The notes: generated by a model from the sequence alone, not told the origin. 37,093 nucleotides of DNA from Saccharicrinis sp. UBA6048 (GCA_002429115.1 DIYS01000254.1:1-37093); one strand, 5' to 3'; numbered from the stretch's first letter, positions 7,905-16,626 are shown. Numbers and translations: made by a program.

Positions 7905-9043
7905 TATTCCTTTTTTAAACGTGTAAAATAGCTTGCCTGATAATCTTTTAACAAATCAGGATGCAAGGCTTTAACCAAGTCGCTTAACACAACATCAGGT
8001 TGTAGTAATCCCTTTTCGAAATAGTGAGATACAGAACTGTTCGTTGATATGATTTGACGATTTTTAAAGGCTTCAAAATCGGTGTAACGATCATCCATAT
8101 TACGAATACCTGAATAGCTCAACTCTTTAGGGTGATTAATAATTAATACCCAATACTCTGTTTGCTCAGCTTTATCGATGATCGTTTCATAATCTAAGGA
8201 TAAAGATCCGGTTCCCTCAGAGTCTTTATAGATATAATTGCAACCTGCATCGTTAAAGAAATTAGCCATATAGCTATCTCCTGCCGGGGTGTACCATACG
8301 CCTTTATAAATATGCCCGGTAAAAACAGTGGGCTTATAATCTACAGTTTCTGTCAGCCTTTTGATGTGCACATATTTCTGCTCTATCTGACGAAATATTC
8401 TTTTGGCCTTTTCTCCCTTTCCTAACAATTCTCCTACAAAAACAAGCCATTCCGCCCTTCCCAATGGCGAATGTTCCAGGTAGGATGAATTAGTAACAAT
8501 GGGAATGCCAGCTGCCCTCACGGCCTTAAAGTTGCTGTCTTTAAAGGGTGATACCATCATAAAATCGGGTTCCATAGCCATGATTACTTCCACGTCGGGC
8601 GCAACAGCCAAACCAATATTTTTAATATTCCCGTTTTTTAACTCATTTTGAATGTACGCATCAGAAATATACTGAGGCTCTGCCACTCCACCTATTGTAT
8701 GCTTCATATCCAATTTGTCAGCATAGTTGACCATAGTGGAAGATAAGGCAATCCATTTATCAGATGAACCGCTAATAACATAGTCATTGTGTTGGGCTAA
8801 AATATTTTTTAAAGCTGGATCACTCACTATAGCAATGGTTTCTGTTTTTGTAGAATCACCCCAGGGATCATTCAAAACAATCTGCCGGTAATCCTTATAA
8901 TAGTTGACTAGAAATCCTTTGGAGTGCGCAGGTACATATGTACTATCCGGTACTGCAGTCTGTTGATTGGATTGGTGCCCCTTTTTTGACTGGCACGCTA
9001 CTAATAATGCGATTAATGCAATTGATGTAATAATATTCTTCAT
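7904..9043 (-). CDS. btuF: Cobalamin-binding lipoprotein (BtuF-like, periplasmic binding protein)
   Basis: A 379-residue type III substrate-binding lipoprotein (Peripla_BP_2 fold). It begins with a lipoprotein signal (ALLVAC, lipidated C17). The first lobe ends around ALKNILAQHNDYVISGSS; the phrase EVIMAMEPDFMMVSPF at about 150-165 is the usual hinge-side motif of these proteins, followed by a second lobe with GRAEWLVFVGELLGKGEKA. It is the first gene after a cobalamin riboswitch, which supports B12 or a corrinoid as ligand. At 379 residues it is longer than E. coli BtuF (about 266). No TonB-dependent outer-membrane receptor lies nearby, so the outer-membrane step must be encoded elsewhere. 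Confidence 0.85.
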   Translation of the reverse strand: MKNIITSIALIALLVACQSKKGHQSNQQTAVPDSTYVPAHSKGFLVNYYKDYRQIVLNDPWGDSTKTETIAIVSDPALKNILAQHNDYVISGSSDKWIALSSTMVNYADKLDMKHTIGGVAEPQYISDAYIQNELKNGNIKNIGLAVAPDVEVIMAMEPDFMMVSPFKDSNFKAVRAAGIPIVTNSSYLEHSPLGRAEWLVFVGELLGKGEKAKRIFRQIEQKYVHIKRLTETVDYKPTVFTGHIYKGVWYTPAGDSYMANFFNDAGCNYIYKDSEGTGSLSLDYETIIDKAEQTEYWVLIINHPKELSYSGIRNMDDRYTDFEAFKNRQIISTNSSVSHYFEKGLLQPDVVLSDLVKALHPDLLKDYQASYFTRLKKE

Positions 9044-9084
9044 GTCTTTAATCTCCCGAAAGAATTATGAAACTATGGTTAAAT

Positions 9085-9270
9085 CAGACAGGTTTTCCGG
9101 CTTGCTTCATTTATATCCCTTCCCATTTGTCGTTGACAAACAGTGGCTGCAATATAGATGTTCCTTAAAAGGCACGCATACGGCTGCGGGTACAGCTTGG
9201 GCGTTTAACCCAATTCCCTTTTCTGTTTTAGCTTACAAAAATAGTGTTTTAAATGATAATACAGGTACAC
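9085..9270 (-). promoter_or_regulatory. Cobalamin (AdoCbl) riboswitch
   Basis: Read on the minus strand the region shows, in order, CCTGT pairing with ACAG, AAAAGGGAA, GGGTTAAACGCCC, CTGTACCCGCAGC, a GCCACTG segment, and the closing B12-box-like AGCCGGAAAACCTGTC (9087-9103). These are the ordered conserved blocks of the cobalamin riboswitch. Its 3-prime end is about 41 bases before the btuF start codon, with no T-tract hairpin between, so control of translation initiation is more likely than termination. B12 should reduce expression of btuFCD. Confidence 0.92.
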
Positions 9271-9293
9271 AAGTTACGACTATCACAACAGGT

Positions 9294-11243
9294 TCATGAT
9301 AACAATCCGTATTCAGTATTGTAACGTTTCATCTGCTCAATAAAACTTTCTTCGTACGAAATTTTCACATCTATAATAGCTCCTTCATTATTGACGATTG
9401 CATCCAGCTTTGGATTTATAAACCCTGAATATGGAGCTACCCCTAATCCCTTATAGCGAGTGGTCACTTCATTATGAAGATGTTTATCCACCTGAACGCC
9501 GTAGCTTTCAACCAATGAACGAGCAGCATCATAATCACCCTGTGACTTGATACGCTGTATCTCTATAAGTAAATCACCAAACAATTGACGTAGTTGCAAG
9601 TAATCGTTTATTTTGAAGTAAGTTTTTCCCTTTTTCTCAACCTTTTCAATGACGTTATTCTGTGCTCCTTTTTCCAGCACCCACTTACATACCAACTGGC
9701 GATTACGCATGTGGGCCTGCTCAATATTCGCACCTTGTTCAATACGTGCCAGCTGTATCATCAATCCATTGCGGATATAGGCATTGTACTGCGCTCTGGC
9801 AACATCCATATTTGGAATTAGATTTAACGCCATCATCTTCTTATCTGCAATAAAGTAGAGTCCAAACAAGTCGGCTCTCGCCTCTTCAATGACTGAACCA
9901 TATGCCTTTAGCGCATCTGATCGAACTCCCGGCTCTAACTTTCCTGATCCATGACCAACACACTCATGCAAGTGCGTATGCAAATGATCAGCTAAAGCGC
10001 CATATTTCTTATGCAATTCGATTTCTTCTGCTGAATAGGCGAATTCCTCAATAACACCAGAAGTCAATGAAGCCATTTCGTAGGCGTGACTAATATTCTG
10101 AAGCGATACCGATTTTGAGCCATGCACTTCGCGTATCCACTCAGCATTTGGTAAATTAATACCAAGCGGTGAGGCCGGATAACAATCGCCGCCAAGCATA
10201 ATGGCATTAATTACCTTCATGGAGACGCCTGTGACTTCCTCTTTTTTATGGTTTATTGCAACAGGTGAATGATCTTCAAACCATTGGGCATTTTCACTAA
10301 TTACCTTCGCTTTTTGCGTTTCCTCCTGATCAATAATATTCACCAGGCTTTCCCAGGTAGCTTTGAAGCCAAGCGGATCGCCATACACTTCAATAAACCC
10401 ATTGATAAAATCAATGGCTCCCTCCTGCTCTTTTAGCCATTCAATACTGTATTGATCGAATATCTCTAAATTACCTATTTCATAGAATTGACACAGTAAG
10501 TCTATCACATTCTTCTGTTGTTCATTTTCCGCCACCTCAGCAGCTTTCCTTAACCAGAAAACAATGCGCTCAATTGCTTTTGAGTAGGTGCCGTTCACCT
10601 TCCATATCTCCTCTGCTATTTGCTCCTTATCCTTTGTCAATCGAGAATTTAATCCATAAGAAACAGGTTCAGGATTTTGCTCATCCATTTGACTCTTGTA
10701 AAAGTCTTCTGCCTCTTTTTGTGTGACTCCTTTGTAGAAGTTGCTTGCCGAGTTCTGAACTAAATCCTTGTCTTCATCCTGACAAACACGTTTAGACAGA
10801 TGAGAATTATCAAATAAATGCTTCGATAATCGATTAAATACCTCCAACGCATCTTTGCATCCTAATTGATCAACCTGATCTTTTGATAAAGAAGCAGTCC
10901 ACTTATTTAAGGTCTCGGTATTGAACGATGGTTTTAGCTTATCTGTGCTATAATGGTGATGCAAGCCATTGGCAAAAAGAACGCGCTTATAAAACTCTTC
11001 AAACAGATCAAAATCAGGATCGCTTAACTCTATTTTCCCATGGATGTATTCCAGACACGATCGTAGCCACAAATTGTACTCATTATTCTGATCCCAAATA
11101 ATGTCTCGTCCGCTTAGGCCAGCTTCTGCCAGGTAATAGATGTATAGTTTTTGGCGAAGAGGCAAAGATTCAAAACCATCGATTTTATATCGTAAAATTC
11201 GCAGGTCGGCAAATTGCTCAACCATATATTGAAAGTCCTTCAT
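9294..11243 (-). CDS. Dipeptidyl peptidase III-like zinc metallopeptidase (M49)
   Basis: An aminopeptidase of family M49, expected to remove dipeptides from peptide N-termini. The 649 residues include the family zinc motif HECVGH (H426, E427, H431; HExxGH) and the second motif EEARAD (453-458), the usual position of EEC/ARAE with the third zinc ligand. Downstream residues such as NAYIRNGLMIQLARIEQG fit the M49 C-terminal lobe. No signal peptide or lipobox is seen, so it should be cytosolic. It is the second gene after a secreted hypothetical protein, with a 35-base gap, probably from one promoter at 12489-12519. The riboswitch of btuF begins just past its stop codon. Substrate range is unknown. 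Confidence 0.9.
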   Translation of the reverse strand: MKDFQYMVEQFADLRILRYKIDGFESLPLRQKLYIYYLAEAGLSGRDIIWDQNNEYNLWLRSCLEYIHGKIELSDPDFDLFEEFYKRVLFANGLHHHYSTDKLKPSFNTETLNKWTASLSKDQVDQLGCKDALEVFNRLSKHLFDNSHLSKRVCQDEDKDLVQNSASNFYKGVTQKEAEDFYKSQMDEQNPEPVSYGLNSRLTKDKEQIAEEIWKVNGTYSKAIERIVFWLRKAAEVAENEQQKNVIDLLCQFYEIGNLEIFDQYSIEWLKEQEGAIDFINGFIEVYGDPLGFKATWESLVNIIDQEETQKAKVISENAQWFEDHSPVAINHKKEEVTGVSMKVINAIMLGGDCYPASPLGINLPNAEWIREVHGSKSVSLQNISHAYEMASLTSGVIEEFAYSAEEIELHKKYGALADHLHTHLHECVGHGSGKLEPGVRSDALKAYGSVIEEARADLFGLYFIADKKMMALNLIPNMDVARAQYNAYIRNGLMIQLARIEQGANIEQAHMRNRQLVCKWVLEKGAQNNVIEKVEKKGKTYFKINDYLQLRQLFGDLLIEIQRIKSQGDYDAARSLVESYGVQVDKHLHNEVTTRYKGLGVAPYSGFINPKLDAIVNNEGAIIDVKISYEESFIEQMKRYNTEYGLLS

Positions 11244-11278
11244 TATTCAATTTCTAAATTAATCAAGTAATGCAATTA

Positions 11279-12469
11279 CTAATGTTGCTTCGGATTGCGC
11301 AGGTCAATGTCTTTCTGCAGTTCCCACACTCCCTTGGTAAACTTATATCCATTGTATGAGAAATCTGGTCCGTAATATTCATAAACGCCACGAAACATTG
11401 GGTCTGTTGGTCCCAGGTTATCCATCACAATCATTTTTAACGCTGGATCATATCGCAACATCATAGTTGCACGTGCCGAATATTTGAAGACCACCCTTTG
11501 GCGACTAACACGGTCATTTTTAAAAATAGGTGCCCCAAATCGTGGTCGGTTATTCTGAATCTGCAGCACATCCAGCACTCTTGTTTTCATAAATTCATCG
11601 TGCCCTTTGTAGCCAATTAAGGTGTAATAGGTTTTACCACCTGTTGCTTTTTGAATCAGATCAATATAAAGAGCACCGTACCACTTTTTATTGGTCAATG
11701 ATGAACGCTCCGGTGATCTTATTTTATCGCTGGTATCCGTTAATGGATGAACAATGACATTATTATCTTTGACAATTACAGCGCCATAGAACTTCTGTTC
11801 GAATGACTCGCGTTGTATATTATACGTGCAAATTTTCACCTTCCCATCATCAGACAAAAGCGTACGCATGCGTTTTAGCTGTTGAAAATCATCCTCGTAC
11901 ATATCCGAATCGTTCCACAGTCGATTCAATCGTTTCTGAATGATCTGATTGAGTGAGTCTTTTCCTGCATTGGTTTGTAGATCCTGAAATTCCTCAAACT
12001 TACATTTTGTAATCAAGTCGGTAACCGAAAACAAAGTGTTCTTGCCAGATTTAATCACCAGCTTATATAAATCCTCTTGTTGCAATACTTCAGGTTGATA
12101 TGTTTGCTGATGCTCATTATTCTGCTTAAACTCTTCACTAAACGAATATATCTTATCTTGATATTTCACCAGCCACTCAAGTTGATACAAGCCCTGGTAG
12201 GTTTTGGCCCCAAAAGTAAGGACACTAACCTGCTTATTTTCGCTCTCTCCAAAAAACAAGTAATCATTCGTAGCAGCATATGTGGATATGTCATTATCCA
12301 TCCAATACGCTTCTATAGCATCATTTAATTCTAACAAGGTAAAGCGCTTCTGATTAGGGTCGGTCAATTGAGCCAGCTTCTCAAATTGCTTACTAAGTTC
12401 TTCCTGACCAAATAACAAAGCCGGGAGCATACATATGCAAAGGAGAAGTATTTTTCTTTTTTGTTTCAT
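11279..12469 (-). CDS. Secreted conserved protein of unknown function
   Basis: A 396-residue protein with a signal peptide at residues 1-21 (basic start, LLLCICMLPALLFG core, cleavage before QEEL). No named domain is recognisable. The second half has many aromatic residues, with motifs such as YNIQRESF, TYYTLIGYKGHDEF and MVMDNLGPTDPMFRGVYEYYGPDFSYNGY, a style I associate with conserved periplasmic proteins of Bacteroidota. The protein probably stays in the periplasm, as no lipobox or membrane anchor is seen. It has a near-perfect promoter and precedes the M49 peptidase gene on the same strand. Confidence 0.75.
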   Translation of the reverse strand: MKQKRKILLLCICMLPALLFGQEELSKQFEKLAQLTDPNQKRFTLLELNDAIEAYWMDNDISTYAATNDYLFFGESENKQVSVLTFGAKTYQGLYQLEWLVKYQDKIYSFSEEFKQNNEHQQTYQPEVLQQEDLYKLVIKSGKNTLFSVTDLITKCKFEEFQDLQTNAGKDSLNQIIQKRLNRLWNDSDMYEDDFQQLKRMRTLLSDDGKVKICTYNIQRESFEQKFYGAVIVKDNNVIVHPLTDTSDKIRSPERSSLTNKKWYGALYIDLIQKATGGKTYYTLIGYKGHDEFMKTRVLDVLQIQNNRPRFGAPIFKNDRVSRQRVVFKYSARATMMLRYDPALKMIVMDNLGPTDPMFRGVYEYYGPDFSYNGYKFTKGVWELQKDIDLRNPKQH

Positions 12470-12488
12470 ACTGTTCGAATGAGCAAGA

Positions 12489-12519
12489 CAAATTTAGAAT
12501 AAAGATCATGTATGGCAAA
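12489..12519 (-). promoter_or_regulatory. Bacteroidota housekeeping promoter
   Basis: On the minus strand TTTG (12516-12519), exactly 19 bases, then TAAATTTG (12489-12496): a full match to TTTG-N19/20-TAnnTTTG. It lies about 20 bases before the gene starting at 12469 and probably also serves the downstream M49 gene. Confidence 0.75.
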
Positions 12520-12546
12520 CTTAGGAAGTACCACGTTGGTATGTGG

Positions 12547-12581
12547 AAAATAAAAAAGGCAGCCAAACGACTGCCTTTTCA
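12547..12581 (-). terminator. Rho-independent terminator of tdh
   Basis: On the minus strand AAAAGGCAG and CTGCCTTTTTT form a stem with a 7-base loop (tcgtttgg region) and a T-run. It is 20 bases after the tdh stop codon. Confidence 0.9.
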
Positions 12582-12599
12582 AATATGACAATTATCTAA

Positions 12600-13631
12600 T
12601 TAATCCCAGTTTAAAAGTACTTTACCACAGTTACCTTCTTCCATCACATCAAATCCTTTCTGGAATTCATCAATGCTATAGCGGTGCGTGATAATTGGTG
12701 ATAAGTCAAGACCTGACATCAACATTTGCTCCATATGGTACCATGTTTCGTACATTTCGCGACCGTAAATACCTTTTAAAGTCAAACCTTTAAAGATGAT
12801 ATTATTCCAATCAACCTGTGTTTGCGATGGTAAGATACCTAACAAAGAAATTTTACCTGAGTTGTACATATGAGCCACTAACTGATTAAAGGCAGCTGGT
12901 GCACCTGAGCACTCCAAACCGATATCAAAACCAATCATTCCAAGGTCATCCATTACTTCGCGCAGGTTTTCTGTAATTGGATTTACTACACGAGTAGCAC
13001 CCATTTTACGGGCTAACTCAGCTCTGAACTCATTTGTTTCTGTAGCCACAACATAACGTGCTCCGGCAAATCTTGCCACTGCAACAGCCATACTTCCAAT
13101 TAATCCTGAACCAGTAACAAGCACATCTTCACCAATTAATGGAAATGAAAGAGCTGTATGCGTTGCATTACCAAATGGATCCATAATCGCCAATACCTCG
13201 TCAGGAATTGAAGCATTCATCTTCATTACATTGGTAGCTGGCACCTTTACATACTCAGCAAATGATCCGTCGATATTAACACCGATTCCAACAGTTGTTT
13301 CACAAATATGCTGACGACCGCGACGACAGTTACGACAGTGACCACAAGCAATATGGCCTTCACCTGTTACACGGTCTCCTTCTTTAAACTCTTTTACTTC
13401 GCTCCCAACCTGAGCAACATGACCAACGTACTCGTGACCAATAGTCATGCCTACTGGTATGGTCTTTTGTGCCCAATCGTCCCACTTATAAATATGCAAG
13501 TCAGTACCACAAATGGCAGACTTGGTAACTTTGATCAATACATCGTTTGGCCCGATTTCCGGAATGGCCACTTCTTCCATCCATATACCTTTCTCGGCTT
13601 TGGATTTAACAAGAGCTTTCATTGTATTCAT
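12600..13631 (-). CDS. tdh: L-threonine 3-dehydrogenase
   Basis: NAD-dependent oxidation of L-threonine to 2-amino-3-ketobutyrate, the first step of threonine to glycine breakdown. The 343 residues follow E. coli Tdh closely in order and wording. The catalytic zinc site is C41-G-T-D with H66/E67 in GHEYVGH. The structural zinc is bound by C96, C99, C102 and C110 (ACGHCRNCRRGRQHIC). The IYGREMYETWYHMEQMLMSGLDLSPIITH signature is characteristic of Tdh rather than general alcohol dehydrogenases. The Rossmann region (GEDVLVTGSGLIGSMA) is at about 170-185. The in-frame ATG at residue 4 corresponds to the E. coli start, so either Met may be used. The partner kbl is not adjacent. Confidence 0.97.
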   Translation of the reverse strand: MNTMKALVKSKAEKGIWMEEVAIPEIGPNDVLIKVTKSAICGTDLHIYKWDDWAQKTIPVGMTIGHEYVGHVAQVGSEVKEFKEGDRVTGEGHIACGHCRNCRRGRQHICETTVGIGVNIDGSFAEYVKVPATNVMKMNASIPDEVLAIMDPFGNATHTALSFPLIGEDVLVTGSGLIGSMAVAVARFAGARYVVATETNEFRAELARKMGATRVVNPITENLREVMDDLGMIGFDIGLECSGAPAAFNQLVAHMYNSGKISLLGILPSQTQVDWNNIIFKGLTLKGIYGREMYETWYHMEQMLMSGLDLSPIITHRYSIDEFQKGFDVMEEGNCGKVLLNWD

Positions 13632-13713
13632 AGGAGTATTATTTAGCTAGTATTCTATTATTATTTCGCTTTTTTACCTACAACAAATTTCACCATGAAT
13701 TAGCTTTGAAGCA

Positions 13714-13848
13714 ATGACGAATATCAACTTTAATGAAGATAAATTGAAGGTTTTTATTGAGTCAGAAACTTATAAGAACAACCAATGCATCGCTAAAAGC
13801 AAATACTTCAAAAAGCAATGTATAACTAAATTTGAACAAATGAAATAG
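13714..13848 (+). CDS. Small open reading frame, 44 residues, unverified
   Basis: In the gap between tdh and mtaB (both minus strand) the plus strand has an ATG-to-TAG reading frame encoding a Lys/Asn/Phe-rich peptide starting MTNINFNEDKLKVFIESETY and ending FEQMK. The Lys/Asn-rich composition is plausible for a low-GC Bacteroidota coding region. A TAGCTTTG word ends 5 bases before the ATG, which would make a leaderless message, but no clear -33 element is present. No homologue is known to me. It may be real or chance. Confidence 0.25.
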   Translation: MTNINFNEDKLKVFIESETYKNNQCIAKSKYFKKQCITKFEQMK

Positions 13849-13855
13849 CAACTGA

Positions 13856-15142
13856 TTAGTCAAGCAACTCACCAATTAATACAGGATCATCACCTGAGGT
13901 TTCTATGTCGATAATTTCAACCTTGAATAATTGATTTTTATTGAGTTCGCCCCTTAATTTGACAGGTACATAATATTCGCTATAACCTTTTGATGTACCA
14001 TTTTTAATGGTGTCAATCAGTACATTTTGTGTTTGACCAATAAATTGCGATCTGTAAGCAACTTTGCTTTCAAGTGCTTTCTTTCGTAACTCCTCGCTTC
14101 GTTTGGTTTTCTCTTTCTCAGGAACCACTTTATCCATGCGTGCCGCCCGCGTTTCTTCACGCTTACTGTATTTAAAAGTGTGTACATGACCAAACTGTAA
14201 TTCTTCCACTGCCTTTAAGGAAGCATTAAAATCTTCGACTGATTCGCCAGGAAAACCAACGATAATATCGGTAGTCACATTAAACAAAGGATTGATACTT
14301 CTTAAGCGTTGAATAATATTTTTGAAGGATTTATAAGTATACATGCGTCGCATCTGAAGCAGCACAGATTCAGAACCACTTTGAAGACATAAGTGTAAGT
14401 GAGGTGTTATTTTTGGATGTTCCAATACTTTAAAAAAAGATTCATCGAAGCTATCAGGCTCAATGGATGATATTCGAACCCTGAAATCAAGAGGCAAGTC
14501 CACAATTTTTTGCAATAACTCAGAAAATCGGGTACCCTTATCGTTGTATCGACTGATATTAACGCCTGTAATAACCACTTCTTTATAACCAAAAGAAACC
14601 ACCTGACGGATATTTTCAAGTACCTCATCAACAGGACGACTTGCCGCCCTGCCACGCACACGGGGTATGATGCAGAATGTGCAGTAATTGTCACAGCCGT
14701 CCTGTATCTTAATCATGCTGCGTGTATGAAAGGTATCGGAAGCTGGTGCGTAGCTAAAAACGCCACCCTGATATTGATTGGATGGCTGTATCTCCTTGTT
14801 AAAATGCGCTTCGACCAACTGGGGTATAGCACTCTTCTGCTCGTTACTCACCACATAGGCATTCGGGTAACGCTTTTCGAGTTTCTCTTTATGGTGATTC
14901 GCCATACAACCGGTTATAATCAGCATGCCGGAATGACCATGATTGATTGCATGATTCACGACATAGCGTGACTTTTGATCACTTTGATTGGTTACAGTAC
15001 AAGTGTTGACAATAAAAACATCTGTGTCTTTACTTTCTTCTACTACTTCGTAACCTAAGTTTGAGAATCGGGAAGCTAATGCATCCGTTTCAAATTGATT
15101 CAGGCGACATCCTAATGTCTTAAAACCTACCCTTCGTTTCAT
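13856..15142 (-). CDS. mtaB: tRNA (t6A37) methylthiotransferase MtaB
   Basis: Radical-SAM enzyme that adds a methylthio group to t6A at position 37 of ANN-decoding tRNAs. Of its 428 residues, the N-terminal UPF0004 domain carries three cluster cysteines: C12 in TLGCRLNQFE, C48 in NTCTVT and C79 in ITGCM. The radical-SAM CxxxCxxC is C150/C154/C157 in QDGCDNYCTFC, followed by RVRGRAASR, typical of MtaB (TLGCKxNQxEs at the start). The final ~60 residues fit a TRAM domain. It lies 2 bases after miaB-like on the same strand, in one operon with it. Confidence 0.95.
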   Translation of the reverse strand: MKRRVGFKTLGCRLNQFETDALASRFSNLGYEVVEESKDTDVFIVNTCTVTNQSDQKSRYVVNHAINHGHSGMLIITGCMANHHKEKLEKRYPNAYVVSNEQKSAIPQLVEAHFNKEIQPSNQYQGGVFSYAPASDTFHTRSMIKIQDGCDNYCTFCIIPRVRGRAASRPVDEVLENIRQVVSFGYKEVVITGVNISRYNDKGTRFSELLQKIVDLPLDFRVRISSIEPDSFDESFFKVLEHPKITPHLHLCLQSGSESVLLQMRRMYTYKSFKNIIQRLRSINPLFNVTTDIIVGFPGESVEDFNASLKAVEELQFGHVHTFKYSKREETRAARMDKVVPEKEKTKRSEELRKKALESKVAYRSQFIGQTQNVLIDTIKNGTSKGYSEYYVPVKLRGELNKNQLFKVEIIDIETSGDDPVLIGELLD

Positions 15143-15144
15143 AA

Positions 15145-16491
15145 CTATGATGCTACCTCTTTTTCAACCTCCACCAATTCTCCTTCTACAGAAAAATTAC
15201 TGGCTGATGTAATCTTGACGTTAACTATTTGTCCTATTAGTGAATGATCAGCACTCTCGAAACGCACGGTAATCTTTCCTTCTGTCTGACCACTTAAATA
15301 ACCAGCTTTACGATCGGTATCTCTAACTAAAATCGGATAAGTATTACCCAGCATTTGTTGGTTATAAGCACCAGAAACCTCGGCTAAATCTTCCGACAAC
15401 AAAGCCAAACGCTCTTTTTTTACTTTCAGATCCACATCATCGGGCCAGCTATATGACGCAGCACCCGGACGTTTCGAATACATAGCAATATAGGCCATAT
15501 TGTATTGAAACTCTTTTAAAGCATTTCGGGTATTCTGAAACTGTTCATCTGTTTCACCTGAAAAACCCACTATTATATCTGTGAATAAAGTGGCTTGAGG
15601 TATCAATTCCCGTATCGCCTCTATTGATTCACGATACTTTTTCACCGAATGCTTACGATTCATTTTAATAAGTACTTTATCATCTCCCGACTGGATAGGC
15701 AAATGAATCTGCTTAGCCAGGCATTTGTATTTGGCAATGACCTCCACAACTTCACGTCCCATATCGCGCGGATGAGGCGATGTAAAATATACCCAGAAGC
15801 GCTCTGCCGATGCTTCACCTATCATACCTATTTCATCCAGTAGTTGCGCAAATGTTATCTCATCACCTTTCTTATCCAGACCATATGAATTAACGTTTTG
15901 CCCGAGTAAGGTAATCGACTTATAGCCCTTCTCAACAAGGTTTTTCACCTCATTGATAATTTCTGATGACGGACGGCTGACTTCACGCCCTCGTGTATAT
16001 GGCACGGCACAAAAAGAGCAAAATTTATCGCAACCGTTCTGAATCGGAATAAAGGCTTCAAAAGCGCTGTTATACTTCGGCTTCACTTTCCAGAAGAAGT
16101 TAATTTCTTCCTTTGGGTTCAGGTTATCACGCTCTAATCCGGCCGGCGTGGTAATGCCGTATTGTGATAGCATTTGTGGAAACTGAGGCAACTCACGCAT
16201 TGCAAACACGATATCAAACAGTTTTAAAAATTTCTCTTTATCAGCAGGCAAAATACATCCGCTAATAAATGTTATAAGGTTGTGCGACTGCTTACGCTTA
16301 TTCCACAACGCGATTTTTGAATAGACTTTATCAATGGCTTTCTGACGTACAGAACATGCCAGTATACCAATAATATTGGCATCTTTTTCATCATCGGTCC
16401 ATTGGGCACCCATACCGTCCAACACTCGTTTCACCCGTTCGCTGTCAGATTGATTCATCTGACATCCCAATGTTACTAAATGGTATTTCAC
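15145..16491 (-). CDS. miaB: MiaB-like tRNA methylthiotransferase with atypical N-terminus
   Basis: Radical-SAM methylthiotransferase of the MiaB/RimO/MtaB superfamily, 448 residues. Cluster cysteines: C10 (TLGCQMNQSDSER), C46 in LACSVRQ, where MiaB proteins usually have NTCxxR, and C79 (SGCI). The radical-SAM triad is C154/C158/C161 (NGCDKFCSFCAVPYTRGRE). The expected product is ms2i6A37 in UNN-decoding tRNAs. A TRAM domain occupies about 375-440. The start is GTG at 16491: no ATG lies in frame before an upstream stop, and C10 must be included. The TLGCQMNxSDSER...CSVRQ style resembles MiaB-like proteins of candidate-phylum bacteria more than the usual Bacteroidota MiaB; this is recollection, so a second standard MiaB elsewhere is possible. 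It precedes mtaB in the operon. Confidence 0.85.
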   Translation of the reverse strand: MKYHLVTLGCQMNQSDSERVKRVLDGMGAQWTDDEKDANIIGILACSVRQKAIDKVYSKIALWNKRKQSHNLITFISGCILPADKEKFLKLFDIVFAMRELPQFPQMLSQYGITTPAGLERDNLNPKEEINFFWKVKPKYNSAFEAFIPIQNGCDKFCSFCAVPYTRGREVSRPSSEIINEVKNLVEKGYKSITLLGQNVNSYGLDKKGDEITFAQLLDEIGMIGEASAERFWVYFTSPHPRDMGREVVEVIAKYKCLAKQIHLPIQSGDDKVLIKMNRKHSVKKYRESIEAIRELIPQATLFTDIIVGFSGETDEQFQNTRNALKEFQYNMAYIAMYSKRPGAASYSWPDDVDLKVKKERLALLSEDLAEVSGAYNQQMLGNTYPILVRDTDRKAGYLSGQTEGKITVRFESADHSLIGQIVNVKITSASNFSVEGELVEVEKEVAS

Positions 16492-16503
16492 TTTTAGAAA
16501 TTT

Positions 16504-16538
16504 AGCTACTGGCTACTAGCTGATAGCTTCCAGCTTAA
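16504..16538. repeat. Degenerate 7-bp array (array D)
   Basis: Five phased 7-base words (agctact, ggctact, agctgat, agcttcc, agcttaa) lie just upstream of the miaB-like gene, between it and the 16665 gene. The words differ from those of arrays A to C, but the phasing is similar. Confidence 0.6.
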
Positions 16539-16565
16539 TATGAATTACTTTTCTTCTACTAACCC

Positions 16566-16626
16566 GCTGTCGCGCGAATCCTTTCGCGTGACTTATAATA
16601 CCACACGAAAGGATTCGTGCGGTAGC
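16566..16626. repeat. REP-like 25-bp inverted repeat
   Basis: The arms 16566-16590 and 16602-16626 pair with a few mismatches, mostly G-U in RNA. Each arm contains its own smaller palindrome (CGCGAA-TCCT-TTCGCG in the left arm). The loop is 11 bases. The element fills the gap between the flavin-reductase gene and the miaB-like gene and looks like a mobile REP/BIME-type element. Confidence 0.6.

Noticed and set aside
9594..9853. Plus-strand ORFs within the M49 gene
   Set aside because: Antisense shadows of a clear coding sequence with the M49 motifs on the minus strand.
14460..14475. A tRNA-like TTCGAACCC stretch
   Set aside because: It is within the mtaB coding sequence and no cloverleaf can be formed around it.
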